In this document: positions 1-10,961 of the stretch, piece after piece | How the letters are laid out: each line of letters begins with the position of its first letter | Numbering within the stretch: position 1 is the stretch's first letter | Program-made: the position numbers and the translations under genes | Origin: Sanderia malayensis | Lineage: Eukaryota; Cnidaria; Scyphozoa; Semaeostomeae; Pelagiidae | DNA: 64,000 nt | Direction of reading: 5' to 3' | NCBI GenBank assembly: GCA_013076295.1 | Contig: RQOL01000828.1 | Coordinates: forward strand, 3,903,219-3,967,218 | Notes under the pieces: model-generated | Told to the model about the DNA's origin: nothing | Seen by the model: only the letters and a program-made list of their open reading frames with translations | Databases searched by the model: none

Positions 1-297
1 TTGCGAGTGGAGTGGGCCTATTTTCAAGTGCAAGTTTCCATCCTAAATTTGCGAGTTACTTACTGCTGCGAACAAATACAAACTTGGCAACCTAGGATAT
101 GAGTATTATATAAAGTTCATATTGCACACTTGAAGTACATATTTGTTGCATTGCACACTTGCACACTTAGGATTTTTAGGCTGCACACCCGAGATCTCGG
201 CGAAAACTGCCATACTTTCCATACCGGCCGCCAGCCAATTCACTTTTTTTATAATTTTTGTTATTATGAGTTGACAATACTTTTTGGTTTTTCACAG

Positions 298-1354
<1,057 letters not shown>

Positions 1355-1977
1355 TATTTATTTTTTAGTATTCTTTTACAGACTTTTGAGTTAAGAAAAG
1401 AAAATGGGTTTCAAAAACACATGCATGCGCTATGTAGTTTGATATGATAATATATGTTAATAGCTTTGTTTCATTTTTATGAAATAGAAAAGAACATAAT
1501 AAATTACAACAGATGGCTTATTTATTTATTTCTTGGCTCGGAAATACGCAAAAAAAACGGGATGAATTACCAGAAAGTTCGCAAAAGAACTCTGGCGTTT
1601 TTCATGCCGCAACGAATTTATGACTCATATTAAGAATAAAGGAAAAATATCGTTTGCCCATTTTAACCCTTGTATAACCATTTGGATTCCCACCCTTCGC
1701 AACACCCAAGGCTTCTACTGCACATGCTCTGATCACCTTTTGATGGCGGTATTGCATTGCACCCAGGGGAACCATTACGTAATCTATGCTCCTGCAAATG
1801 CTACTCCGCAGTTACCTCTTCTCTGGACTCCCTGTTTGTCCATCCCATAATCCCATGTATGAATGACTCGCACATGTTTATTTTCGCTCTTTTTCTTTGG
1901 GAAGCAAGCAAAGCAGCGCCACCATCATCTCTTTTTACCAGCCACGAGGAGCGATTTTATAACAAAACTACTTAACC

Positions 1978-4900
1978 ATGGCTGACTACAATTCTGTCCC
2001 GCCCCCTGAAACAACAATGGATCAAAATGCAGCGATCCAAGATGCCATGGCTAGGGCGAAGCAAGTAAGTTATTACATACGTTTCTCTTTAAATAATTAA
2101 TCCTCCAGATGGTGGAAGGAAGGGTTTCGAGCCAACTCAGGCCAATTTAATTTTAGACACGTTTAATGATATCACAAGATCCATACAACCCCATTCACTG
2201 AACAATGGTATACTATACTATACCACTGCTATACTACTAGTATTGTCCCTTTCCAGTAGTAATGAATGCTTTAAATATCGACTTCATCATCAACCAATTA
2301 TTTATAAAATACCTATAGAATATTTCCATTGCATTGATATTTTTCTTTCATTGATTCCTTTATATTTGTGTTAATTTTCACCACTCACAAGGTTTTTCAC
2401 TCTTTTTCCGTAGATTGCAGCAAGACTACAAAACAGTGCTCCTGGTAAGCCAAGTTATTAAAATATAAATGAAGTAAAATGCTGATACAAGAGATAGTTT
2501 AGTTAAGATGAAGCTGCTGAAATAGCCCCAATTTTATCCATTAATTAAGGAGTTTTCATTGTGCCATGCTCTGTTTCTTTTCAGGTGCAGGAGTGGGATC
2601 TACTCCATCTGCCGATGTGATCAACCCAAGGAAACGCCCTGTGGAGGAGCCTGGTAATTTTTTTATTTTGCTTGCAGAGTCTTCTTGCTTCTTGCTAAGA
2701 AAGTCTCAAAAAAGGTTTTAGTACTGAAATTGGTAAATTGCTAAGCAAGTTTGAGTGCTGCTGTGGAAACATTTTCTTGTGAAGTGCCCCATAAACTACC
2801 ATTAGTCAAAGTCCATTTGGACAAAATGTTTATGGTTTGTTTATTTTTGCAGCTCTAGAAAACGGTTCACAAATACCCAAACGACCTGCTCCATCTGATG
2901 GTATGGATCGTTTACTCTTTTATGATGCTCTCTTACTCTTTCATTTATTATTTTATGCTGAAAATAGAGTATGACAGTTATTTCACTCACTTGATTTTTT
3001 TTCAGCTACAGGGGATCCAAAGCAGGTTGCATTGAAAGTGGCCCAAAGTATTACACAAAGGTATGGCATATTTTACCATGCATATTCTTGTTCCGATGTT
3101 GAACCTCCGTATAATGGATACCTATGTTGTTGATGATTTTGTCTGTTGTATCATCATCATCGGTGACATATTCCATTTGCGTGAGCTGACATTGCACGGT
3201 TTACTACCGCCTTCCATACTTGGCGATTTTTTTGCAGTGTACTCCTTGTTCTCTTCTTTGTATAGACCAACTTTCTGTAGATCCTTCTCCACTATTTTTA
3301 TCCAGGTTTTCTGTTGTATAAGACTGCCAACGATGAGTTAACTTCGGTCCGTGTTGCTGATTTCAAAATGATATCAATCAGAAGTGCTGAGGCAGTTTAA
3401 CTTTGCCAACCCAAATTGTTTTTTTTCTGATTAGTTTGATAGCCCTGATTATCTTTTGTTTACAGAGCTGGACTTGGTTCAATGTGTGTTGAGGATATGA
3501 AAATACCAAATAAATATGTTGGATTAAGTATGTGCTACTCGTAATCTGTGATAGCTATTATCTTCTTATAAAGCAAGCTTAATCTTTTTATTTTGTGTAA
3601 TATATTTATCTTTTTGTTTTAGTTATTGGGCGAGGAGGTGAGATGATAAACAAACTTCAATTGGAGACCAGTGCGAGAATACAAGTTGCACCTGGTTAGT
3701 AAATTTCTTCATCCACTCTAATTTTGCCTTTTAATGTTTCTCTTGATATTACCGTAAAAGTTTTATTGAGACTCCTCTTTAATAAGCCCCCTGTTTTTAT
3801 TAAATGTAACATGTCTCACAGTATCCATGATTATGTAATCAGCTTTTTTCCCTTGTATTATGTTGCAGTTTTAATCTATGTAACATTCTTCATTCTCAGA
3901 TCCACTTCCTGGCCAACAAAACCCTGAAAGGAACATCACAATTACTGGGGCCCCCGCTGCAGTGGAGTAAGTTTGTGTAGACTGCTCTGTTTACTCATAC
4001 TATGCTTGAGCCAAGTGTTAAGTAGCTCAACTATTCTGCTTGATAAGCTTTGCATTCACTTTGCGTTCCATTGTAGAGTTGCAAAGAACATTGTGCTTTC
4101 AATTTGTGAGGAAGGAAAGGTTCCAGAACATCTGGTATGACATATCATTTGTTATAAGTGTAATGTATACTTCTTTCCAGATTATATTCACATGAGAAGC
4201 TGGGAATATCTTTTTTTTATTATTGTCTTTTTTTTCTTGTTATCTTTTGTTTTTTCTTCTTATCTTGCTTTTTCTCGTGGCTGCCAATGATGAGTCAACT
4301 TCGGTCCGTGTTACTGACACATTGTATGATAATAATCAGAAGTGCTGAGGCAGTTTTAGTTTGGCAACTTTCAATCTCTTCACGTCTTTTTGAAAATAAT
4401 ATTTGGTAATATGAGGTAAAGAATCTCTTGCCGTCTTGGATGATTAATTTTTAAAATTTTTCACCCCAGCTCGCAGCACCAAACCAGCCAGGAGAATTTT
4501 CTATTGAACATATGGTACCAGCAAGTAAAGTTGGATTCATTATAGGTGAGGTTTTGATAGCGCTAATCCTGTTTTTGAACTAAAGGGAAATCAAGGAAGT
4601 TTGGTAGTACGTTTGATTCTCTTTTTGTGCCTACAATGATTTAACTTCAGTATTTGTTACTGATGTTAAGTTGTGATAGTGGTTCAAAGTATTGAGTTAG
4701 TTTACACGGTGAATGAATGTTTAGATTTAATCCCTTGATTATATTTCTTATTCTTATGACTTTACAGGTAAAGGTGGAGAAACTATTCGAAACTTACAGG
4801 TAATCATCGTACAGTTATAAGGAACTGCTTGGCTTATTAGATTATTATCTCTGTTCAATCTTGTGCTAGCCCTAGTTTTCTGGGCTTATGTACAATCCCA

Positions 4901-7900
4901 CGGTGAAGATATTTGAGATTTGCTTAGATTACTTCAGCTATTGCATCCTTGTTAATTGGTTATTGTATTTACTTTTCATGTAGGAGCGTGCTGGGTGCCG
5001 AATGGTAATGATACAAGATGGACCATATCAAAATGCTCCTGACAAACCATTGCGAATAACAGGAGATCCACAAAAGTGCCAGGTATGTAATATTTCCATT
5101 GAACAACCATAACATGGCATACTATAACATGCACTAGTATGGTGATAGTAGGCAAGGCTTACAAGTATGTTAGTTCTTTCATTTGTGCATAAGTTGGTTT
5201 AGGATGTCTGCCTTTATCAATGTTGCCATGACTGCCTGTGATGATTCAACTTCGGTCCGTGTTACTGACACATTGTATGATAATAATCAGAAGTGCTGAG
5301 GCAGATTTAAGAAACGGTGAACGTTAATTCTATGTATTGCATCAAGTTGTTTATAACGTCAAAAGATTCTTGATGTCATTTTGTATTTGACTTTTAGTAT
5401 GGCAAGCAATTGGTGATTGATCTGTTAACAGAGAAAGATCTTGAGGTGATAATTATTTTATTAACATTTAATCTAAAATTATTTTATAATTGAAGGTGTT
5501 AATCTAGCACTGTAACAAGTTTCCACTGCGTTTAACCTTTTTCTTTCTGTCTTTTAGATGGAAGGCAGAGGCCAGGTAAATACATCACAACCTGATCAGA
5601 CTCAACATTTTATTCAAATAGCTACTTCAGAATAATGGTAGCTATTTGAATAAAGAATATTCTATTCCTTGGTGAAGGTTATTATTAATTTTACCACATT
5701 GTTTCTCTTTTCATCTTTTCAGATCAAATCTGCTGGAGAATACGGCGGAAGAGGAGGGCAAGGCTCCGGCGGAATGGATAGGAGAGGGGGCTCACAATCA
5801 GAGGTTTGTAATTCTTACAATCATTTTATTTAGCGGTTTATCTAAGATGCTCAGCTCATGAGCATTGTTTTTGAACTGAGTATTTTGTGACACAGATTCC
5901 AGTTCCACGAGAATTGGTTGGGTTTGTGATCGGAAAAAATGGTGAAACAATCAAACGAATTCAACAAGAGACGGGCTGTAAAGTTCAATTCCAAATGCGT
6001 AAGTTTTGCAAGCTATTAATATTTGAGAATAATATTCAAGTATGCTTATTTACTACAATATCGGACAGCTCGGGAGGCCTATTTAGCTCTTATCGTTTTA
6101 GCGTGACAGGCCTTGACCCTTGGAATTAGGGTTTTAAGGCGTGAATAAAGGACATATTTGATATGTTTAGTTTGCAAGTTAACTGCCAATGATGAGTCAA
6201 CTTCGGTCCGTGTTGCTGAAATTCTATGATAATAATTTAGAAGTGCTGAGGCAGAAATAGACTCGCCCACCAAACAGCTTTTTGTCTGATTTGTTATTCA
6301 AAGACACACTAAATTCGTCTTATTACCATCTCCTATTTATTTAGCATCAGAGTATGTTGGAAATGCAATTGTATCTTCTTCCATTTCAGCTGATCCTGTT
6401 GGTGGACCAAATCGTATGTGCATTCTTCAAGGTGACCCACAGCAGATTAGCGAAGCTACTCAGAAGATACAAGAAATTATCGATTCGGTATATTCATATT
6501 GTTGAAGTTCTATTGCTTGTGGCATTTCACAACAAAGACATTGCTTTTGCGTCCCTGAAATTGTACTGTTCCATTTTTACAGTGACTGTGAAGGAAGAGT
6601 ACAGTGTAGTGCCTTTTACAATCATCGTATAGTCATGATGATTGTAAAAGGCACCACATATATCTGTATGATTACCTCAATTTGTAGCTAATTTCGGTTC
6701 TTTGTTTTCTCAGCCGAGGTCATCGAGAGGACCATCTGGTTCACGCGGACCACAACCAAATGCACCTGGCGTACGGTCCATCGAAGTACCAATTCCTTCA
6801 AATAAATGCGGGGTTATAATCGGCAGAGGTAATCATATCATTGCTATTGAGACAATGGCTTCTTGGACTTCTACTCTTCATATCATTATGTCATGTTTTC
6901 ATGTGATTGAAGTGTTGTTTCTTGTGGCATACAGTAAAAAAAACCCGCATATACCCTCATATAAAAACAAATGAATTTAGTACTTTTAGCATTTTGTTCT
7001 TCTCAGGGCAATAGAGGGAGCAATGGATTATTGTTTTTGGACAATACGCTTTGCCGGCTCTTATATGTGGGTGTTTATTGTATGCAAGTTTTGGGAAGCA
7101 TGAAAAATCGGCATCTTTCTACTTTTTAGGCGGGGAGAATATCCGACAACTGAATCAAATTACAGGAGCTCACATGGAAATAAACAGAAACTCCAGTAAC
7201 GACCCATCTATTAAAAACTTCATCATTCGAGGTTTGCTGACAGTTATTCTTACTATAATGTCATTTTTGATTCTCAGTTTTTGTTAATAGCATCCTATGC
7301 ATTTAAACTCTGTCGACCCTTGAGTAAAATAGTTGCATCTTGATATCTTTGATACGTCAACTAAGTGGATCATAATTAGTCGTATCGTACACACAACGTA
7401 CTTATCGCAAGGTAACATGGAATATAGTACTGCAATGCTGATACTACTGTCTTTGCTTATTCTAGGAACTGATAGTCAGATACAACACATGCAGCAACTG
7501 ATAAGAGAGAAGCTTGGCGATCAGGTGATTTCATTCTATAAGTTCACATCACCTCTTGTCATGCACTGTACAGGCCAAGCATAACATGACGTAGCATATT
7601 ATGGCATAGCATTGTATGGCAAAGCGTGATGCAGTAAACTTAGCATCAGATCGTATAGGTAGTATAGTATAGAGTATATTATAGCATAGCATAGCATAGA
7701 GTATAGTATAGTATAGATTATGGTATAGAGTATAGTATATTGGTATAGTATTTAGGTATAGTATGTATGTATGTATGTAGGGGCATGAGCGGTAGCGAAT
7801 GCAGCGGTATAGTATAGTATAATATTACTCATTGTTCATGCATTATTGTCACTTCACAGGGCGGACAATATCAAGGACAGGGAATGGGACAGAATCAAGG

Positions 7901-8927
7901 GTAAGCATAACAGAACTTTACAGAATTATTCTTCTACACTTGCATATTATTATATATTCGGGCGTCTCATTGCACGTGTCACGTCTGCATCTTATTTTGC
8001 CTCATAGTGGCATGCAGCAACAGCAACAATGGGGAGGCTATGGCCAACAATACAACGCTTACGGACAACAAGGGCAATACGGACAGCAACAACAATACGG
8101 ACAGCAACAACCACAACAACAAGCATGGCAAGGCTATGGACAACAACAACAACCACAGCAACAACAACAACAAGCTCAACAAGGACAACAGCAACCACAA
8201 AGTGGACAGCAAGACTATTCAGCAGCCTGGGCTGCTTATTACCAGCAGATGTATCAGCAATATGGTGCACAGGCCGGCGCTGTTGCTAGTTCTGCCGCCC
8301 CTGTGGCTGCATCAGCTACTTCTAATACAGCGGCCGTCACATCTAATGCAGGTAATCTATTAGCTATTCGTATACACGTATATGTATTAATATAGGTATA
8401 GTTAACTCTGTCTAATTCAAACATCAAGGGGAAGCATGACAATGTGCGAATTTCAGAGGTTTGTTTTATAAGGATTGGTTCTTTAGTGACCTTTGAGGGA
8501 ATGGAGAATTTCGAATATCTAACTCGAATCGAGATTCGAGTTAGTTATTCCATATTCGTTAGATATTCGAGTTTGAATCACGCCACGAGCTCGAATTTAG
8601 ATTTCACTGCATATGTATTGATATTGACGGTTGAAGTCGCAAGTTTTCTTCAATCATCCAGTTATAATAATAAATAATGTTTACTTCCATGCTTTATCTA
8701 CTCTTTTTGAGATCTTCTTTTGTGAATATCGTGATGTGTTTACGCTTTTTATATCCTCTTTCGCAGGAGGACAATCGTCGACAAGTCAACCAGATTACAG
8801 TGCTGCCTGGGCTTTGTACTATCAACAGATGAATTCAGGATACCAAGCACAACCACAGCAACAAAACCCACAACAACAGCAACAACAACCAGCGCAGGGT
8901 GAACAGGGCCAGGCACCGCTAGGATGA
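1978..8927 (+). CDS. FUBP1-like: Far upstream element-binding protein (FUBP/KHSRP family), 23 exons
   Basis: Nuclear single-stranded DNA/RNA-binding protein with four KH domains, the family that binds the FUSE element of MYC and AU-rich mRNAs. The 23 exons add up to 1926 nt, 641 aa, close to human FUBP1 (644). The start ATG at 1978 opens MADYNSVPPPETT. KH1 carries IIGRGGEMINKLQ (3623-3694), KH2 KVGFII/GKGGETIRNLQ (4470-4800), KH3 LVGFVIGKNGETIKRIQ (5896-5998) and KH4 CGVIIGRG/GENIRQL (6714-7231); all four GXXG loops are intact. KH1 has its GRGG loop in one exon, while in KH2 and KH4 an intron splits the loop. Exon 14 (5558-5575) is an 18-nt microexon. The C-terminus is G/Q-rich and ends with two tyrosine-rich activation motifs, DYSAAWAAYYQQM and DYSAAWALYYQQM (exons 22 and 23), diagnostic of FUBPs. 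Several introns host snoRNAs. FUBP1, FUBP3 and KHSRP cannot be told apart here; probably the single pre-duplication orthologue. Confidence 0.95.
3324..3395 (+). ncRNA. SNORD18-like: C/D box snoRNA, U18 (SNORD18) type, copy 1
   Basis: Lies in intron 5 of the FUBP gene, about 70 nt upstream of the 3' splice site, the usual position for intron-processed box C/D RNAs. A terminal stem CTGCC/GGCAG encloses a C box (CGATGA), a D' box CTGA, a C'-like AATGATAT and a D box CTGA. The guide CGGTCCGTGTTG lies directly before D'. Its 10-nt core GGTCCGTGTT is complementary to AACACGGACC, a conserved stretch of eukaryotic large-subunit rRNA. The fifth nucleotide upstream of D' pairs with an A, as for human U18 and yeast Am649. 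The C box of this copy is the least canonical of the four. Confidence 0.82.
4281..4353 (+). ncRNA. SNORD18-like: C/D box snoRNA, U18 (SNORD18) type, copy 2
   Basis: In intron 9 of the FUBP gene, ending 116 nt before the 3' splice site. It has a perfect CTGCC/GGCAG terminal stem, C box ATGATGA, guide CGGTCCGTGTTA, D' box CTGA, C' box TGATAAT and D box CTGA. Same 28S-complementary core as copy 1 and nearly identical sequence, so it is a paralogue by intron-to-intron duplication. All boxes are canonical. Confidence 0.88.
4629..4700 (+). pseudogene. Decayed U18-type snoRNA copy
   Basis: Intron 10 of the FUBP gene holds a stretch that aligns end to end with the four good copies: CTACAATGATTTAACTTC at the left, GTTACTGATGTTAAG around D', then GTGATAG and a TTGAG in place of the D box. 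The guide reads CAGTATTTG where the others read CGGTCCGTG, so complementarity to 28S is lost. The terminal stem and D box are degraded. I read it as a dead or re-targeted duplicate. Confidence 0.55.
5232..5304 (+). ncRNA. SNORD18-like: C/D box snoRNA, U18 (SNORD18) type, copy 3
   Basis: In intron 12 of the FUBP gene, ending 93 nt before the 3' splice site. CTGCC/GGCAG stem, C box GTGATGA, guide CGGTCCGTGTTA, D' box CTGA, C' box TGATAAT and D box CTGA. From the guide to the D box it is essentially identical to copy 2, which suggests recent duplication or gene conversion. Confidence 0.88.
6183..6254 (+). ncRNA. SNORD18-like: C/D box snoRNA, U18 (SNORD18) type, copy 4
   Basis: In intron 16 of the FUBP gene, ending 135 nt before the 3' splice site. 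CTGCC/GGCAG stem, C box ATGATGA, guide CGGTCCGTGTTG, D' box CTGA, C' box TGATAAT and D box CTGA. It has TTTAG where copies 1-3 read ATCAG between C' and D, but all boxes and the rRNA-complementary core are intact. Confidence 0.88.
6604..6659 (+). other. Perfect intronic hairpin, possible miRNA precursor
   Basis: In intron 17 of the FUBP gene, an 18-nt arm (6609-6626) is exactly repeated in reverse complement at 6637-6654 around a 10-nt loop. After one A/C mismatch the pairing continues four more pairs outwards (one G-T). The roughly 23-bp, near-perfect stem is the size of a short animal, and especially cnidarian, pre-miRNA. A small palindromic transposon relic is the alternative. The hairpin exists in the sequence; its expression and processing are unknown. 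Confidence 0.5.
6930..7075. repeat. Degenerate MITE of the CAGTAAAA family in FUBP intron 18
   Basis: Begins with a decayed CAGTAAAAAAAACCCGCATA terminus and ends with GGCTCTTATATG. It contains the internal GGATTATTGTTTTTGGACAA motif shared with the better-preserved copies at 46882 and 21125. Confidence 0.5.
7600..7830. repeat. Low-complexity (TATAG/TATGT) tract in FUBP intron 20
   Basis: About 230 bases dominated by irregular iterations of GTATA, AGCAT and GTAT, with a short (ATGT)4 run at 7767. No gene signal. The tract lies between exons 20 and 21. Confidence 0.7.
8397..8622. repeat. MITE of the CAGTCAACTCTGTCTAATTCGAA family in FUBP intron 22
   Basis: The left end GTTAACTCTGTCTAATTCAA matches the termini of elements at 25536 and 50897. 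The interior has the shared GAAGCATGA and TTTCAGAGGTTTGTTTTAT words, and the middle contains the inverted pair around CTAACTCGAAT/ATTCGAGTTAG. Ends are eroded. Confidence 0.5.
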
Positions 8928-10750
8928 GGTGAGATAGATTTTTGCATTGTTTTTAAGTTTTTTCCACAGCTGGTTAATAATATGACGGAGGTTTACGGAC
9001 AAGTAAGGTGAGTTAGCATACGACACAGGTTGGCAAACGATTCCTTATTAAACAAAGACACTAATTGTGTATACCTTGGTCGGTGAGCAGTGGGTGTCAT
9101 GGTGGATGTCCTATACGTCTTCAAAGAGGTAAGCACGTCGTGGGGTCTGTAGGAGACTTAGCGTGTGTTTTTTATTGTTTCTTCCAGGTCGCTGCATGCT
9201 TGTTATATCATATGTGAATGATTTCATGATGTACTGTTTGAAATGTTGATTGATGAATGCTCCTCATCTTAATTGTTTTATTGCAATTTTAACCAAAAAG
9301 CTGCATCACCCAATCACTTTGATCACACTCTCAACTCGCCAACCGGAGATTCACATTATATTATTCTGTTTCCTTTTTATTGTTGATTTTATATTCTAAC
9401 TGTATTGTCACCCAAAGGGTCTCTAATTAATAGATCATAAGGAGTCAAGGGAGTATATTTAACATGAGACTTATGAATATATTTGTCGCTTTAGTTGATC
9501 GATTTTTGTACCATGTCTCTTGTTTTTGTTCTGATTATCGCACAGGTCCATCGGGAACAGTTTTTGGACTGGGAAAGCGTTAATGGTCCCGGTTTTTACC
9601 AATTTGCATGTCAATTCTACATTGTGTTTTTCATGGCTTTTGAAATTTCTTAGACCTGAAAATACCCATCATACATGAGTTTTCATATTGATGCATGAAT
9701 TGCCGTCTGACCACAGTGAATTTTCTCGCTTTAGACTGAGGCTGCATGGTCTTCATGCTTGGCACAAATGCTCTTACGCCCAGCTTCAAGATAGCGAGGT
9801 AGGCGTGGTGAGGCGTGGCGTGTCCAATAATGTAAGTCGTCCTGTCCACAATTTCTCTTCTATCTACTTTGTTGAAAATCGTACGTTGAAATTTGCTACC
9901 CCGATTTGTCCAATTATCGATTGAATACAACTCGTGTATGATGGACCTGATTGCCCATATGAAAGCGATAGCTATTCACCCCCATTGGCCAACGTGATTC
10001 CCTTCTTATGCGCATGACCCTGAGATGTATTGTTCCTGAAACTTCTTATATTGAAAATGTGTGGTCCCTTGAACTCAAAATAATATATTAAAGATGTCCC
10101 TCAAACTTAAAATGATATGTTGAAGACACTCTTCCTTGAGTACGATATTAAAGATATTTGGTTTCTTCACCTTAATTATATTTTGGGCGCGTGACCATGG
10201 TCTATTATCGGTCCTGCATTTAACCTATGCACAGATGCTTTTGTTACAATACCTTCTTACCGCAGTACTTTATGCTGTATGTTCATTCATTGCATTGACA
10301 ATTTGCATTGCTTATTTGCTAGTGATGATTTTTGAAATTGATTTTTGTATTGCATTGTTTTGCATTATATTTTGTCACGTCACAGCTCATGCTGCCAAAC
10401 CAGGTATGAACAACGATCCTTGTATTAATCGTGAATGCTTGCATTGCTCCCCTTGGATCATACCTCGGTTATGCATTGCCCCTCTTCTTCATATTTCTAC
10501 ATTGTAATTGTGTAAGCTCTACAATTTTCATGTCCCCGTTCATATTTCAAAAATTTCTTTTCTCTTGATGTCTGCATTTCTTCCCATTGTTTGTATTTTC
10601 TTGCGCCAACTTTCTTTGCTCGCTTCGTTTCAAATTTTTTGTCTGCCGCGTTTTAACTTTGTTCTATTTCAATCACTGCCCTCTTCTCGCATTCTCCAAT
10701 AAATTGTTTTTTGTTCACTTATTCCTACCTGTTTAATAAAATTATAAGTT
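8928..10750 (+). other. Downstream region of the FUBP gene; probable 3' UTR, no coding gene
   Basis: About 1.8 kb after the FUBP stop. Open frames here are T-rich, lack recognisable domains and have no convincing splice partners. AATAAA signals at about 10695 and 10734 would fit the end of a long FUBP 3' UTR. A tiny splice-flanked segment near 10386-10403 (CACAG before, GTATG after) might be a 3' UTR exon, but I cannot support it further. Confidence 0.4.
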
Positions 10751-10961
10751 CATTTTACTTATATATCACAAATTCGTAATTGGTTATAACCTTTTTAACT
10801 TTGCTGTCACGAGTTAATATTACAAGATAGGTACCTCGGAACACTAAACTAATGATAAATTTTCAATATTATTTTTTATCTTGTCAAGCATTCTAATAAT
10901 CAAAATATTACATCATGTTTTTCCAGTCATATTTATCTTTTGACTTGCATTCTATTTAAAA

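Noticed and set aside
3130..3200. TTGATGAT ... GAGCTGA block in FUBP intron 5, just before a real snoRNA
   Set aside because: C- and D-like boxes are present but there is no terminal stem, no C'/D' pair and no rRNA match I can recognise for the bases before CTGA.
7979..8289. Several overlapping open frames on both strands within the Q-rich FUBP exon 22
   Set aside because: They are frame shadows of a CAA/CAG-rich coding exon.
10136..10702. Two open frames of 123 and 64 codons in the region after FUBP
   Set aside because: Rich in F, L, I and C as expected from T-rich UTR sequence, no domain, no ATG in the first (non-ATG start), and AATAAA follows.
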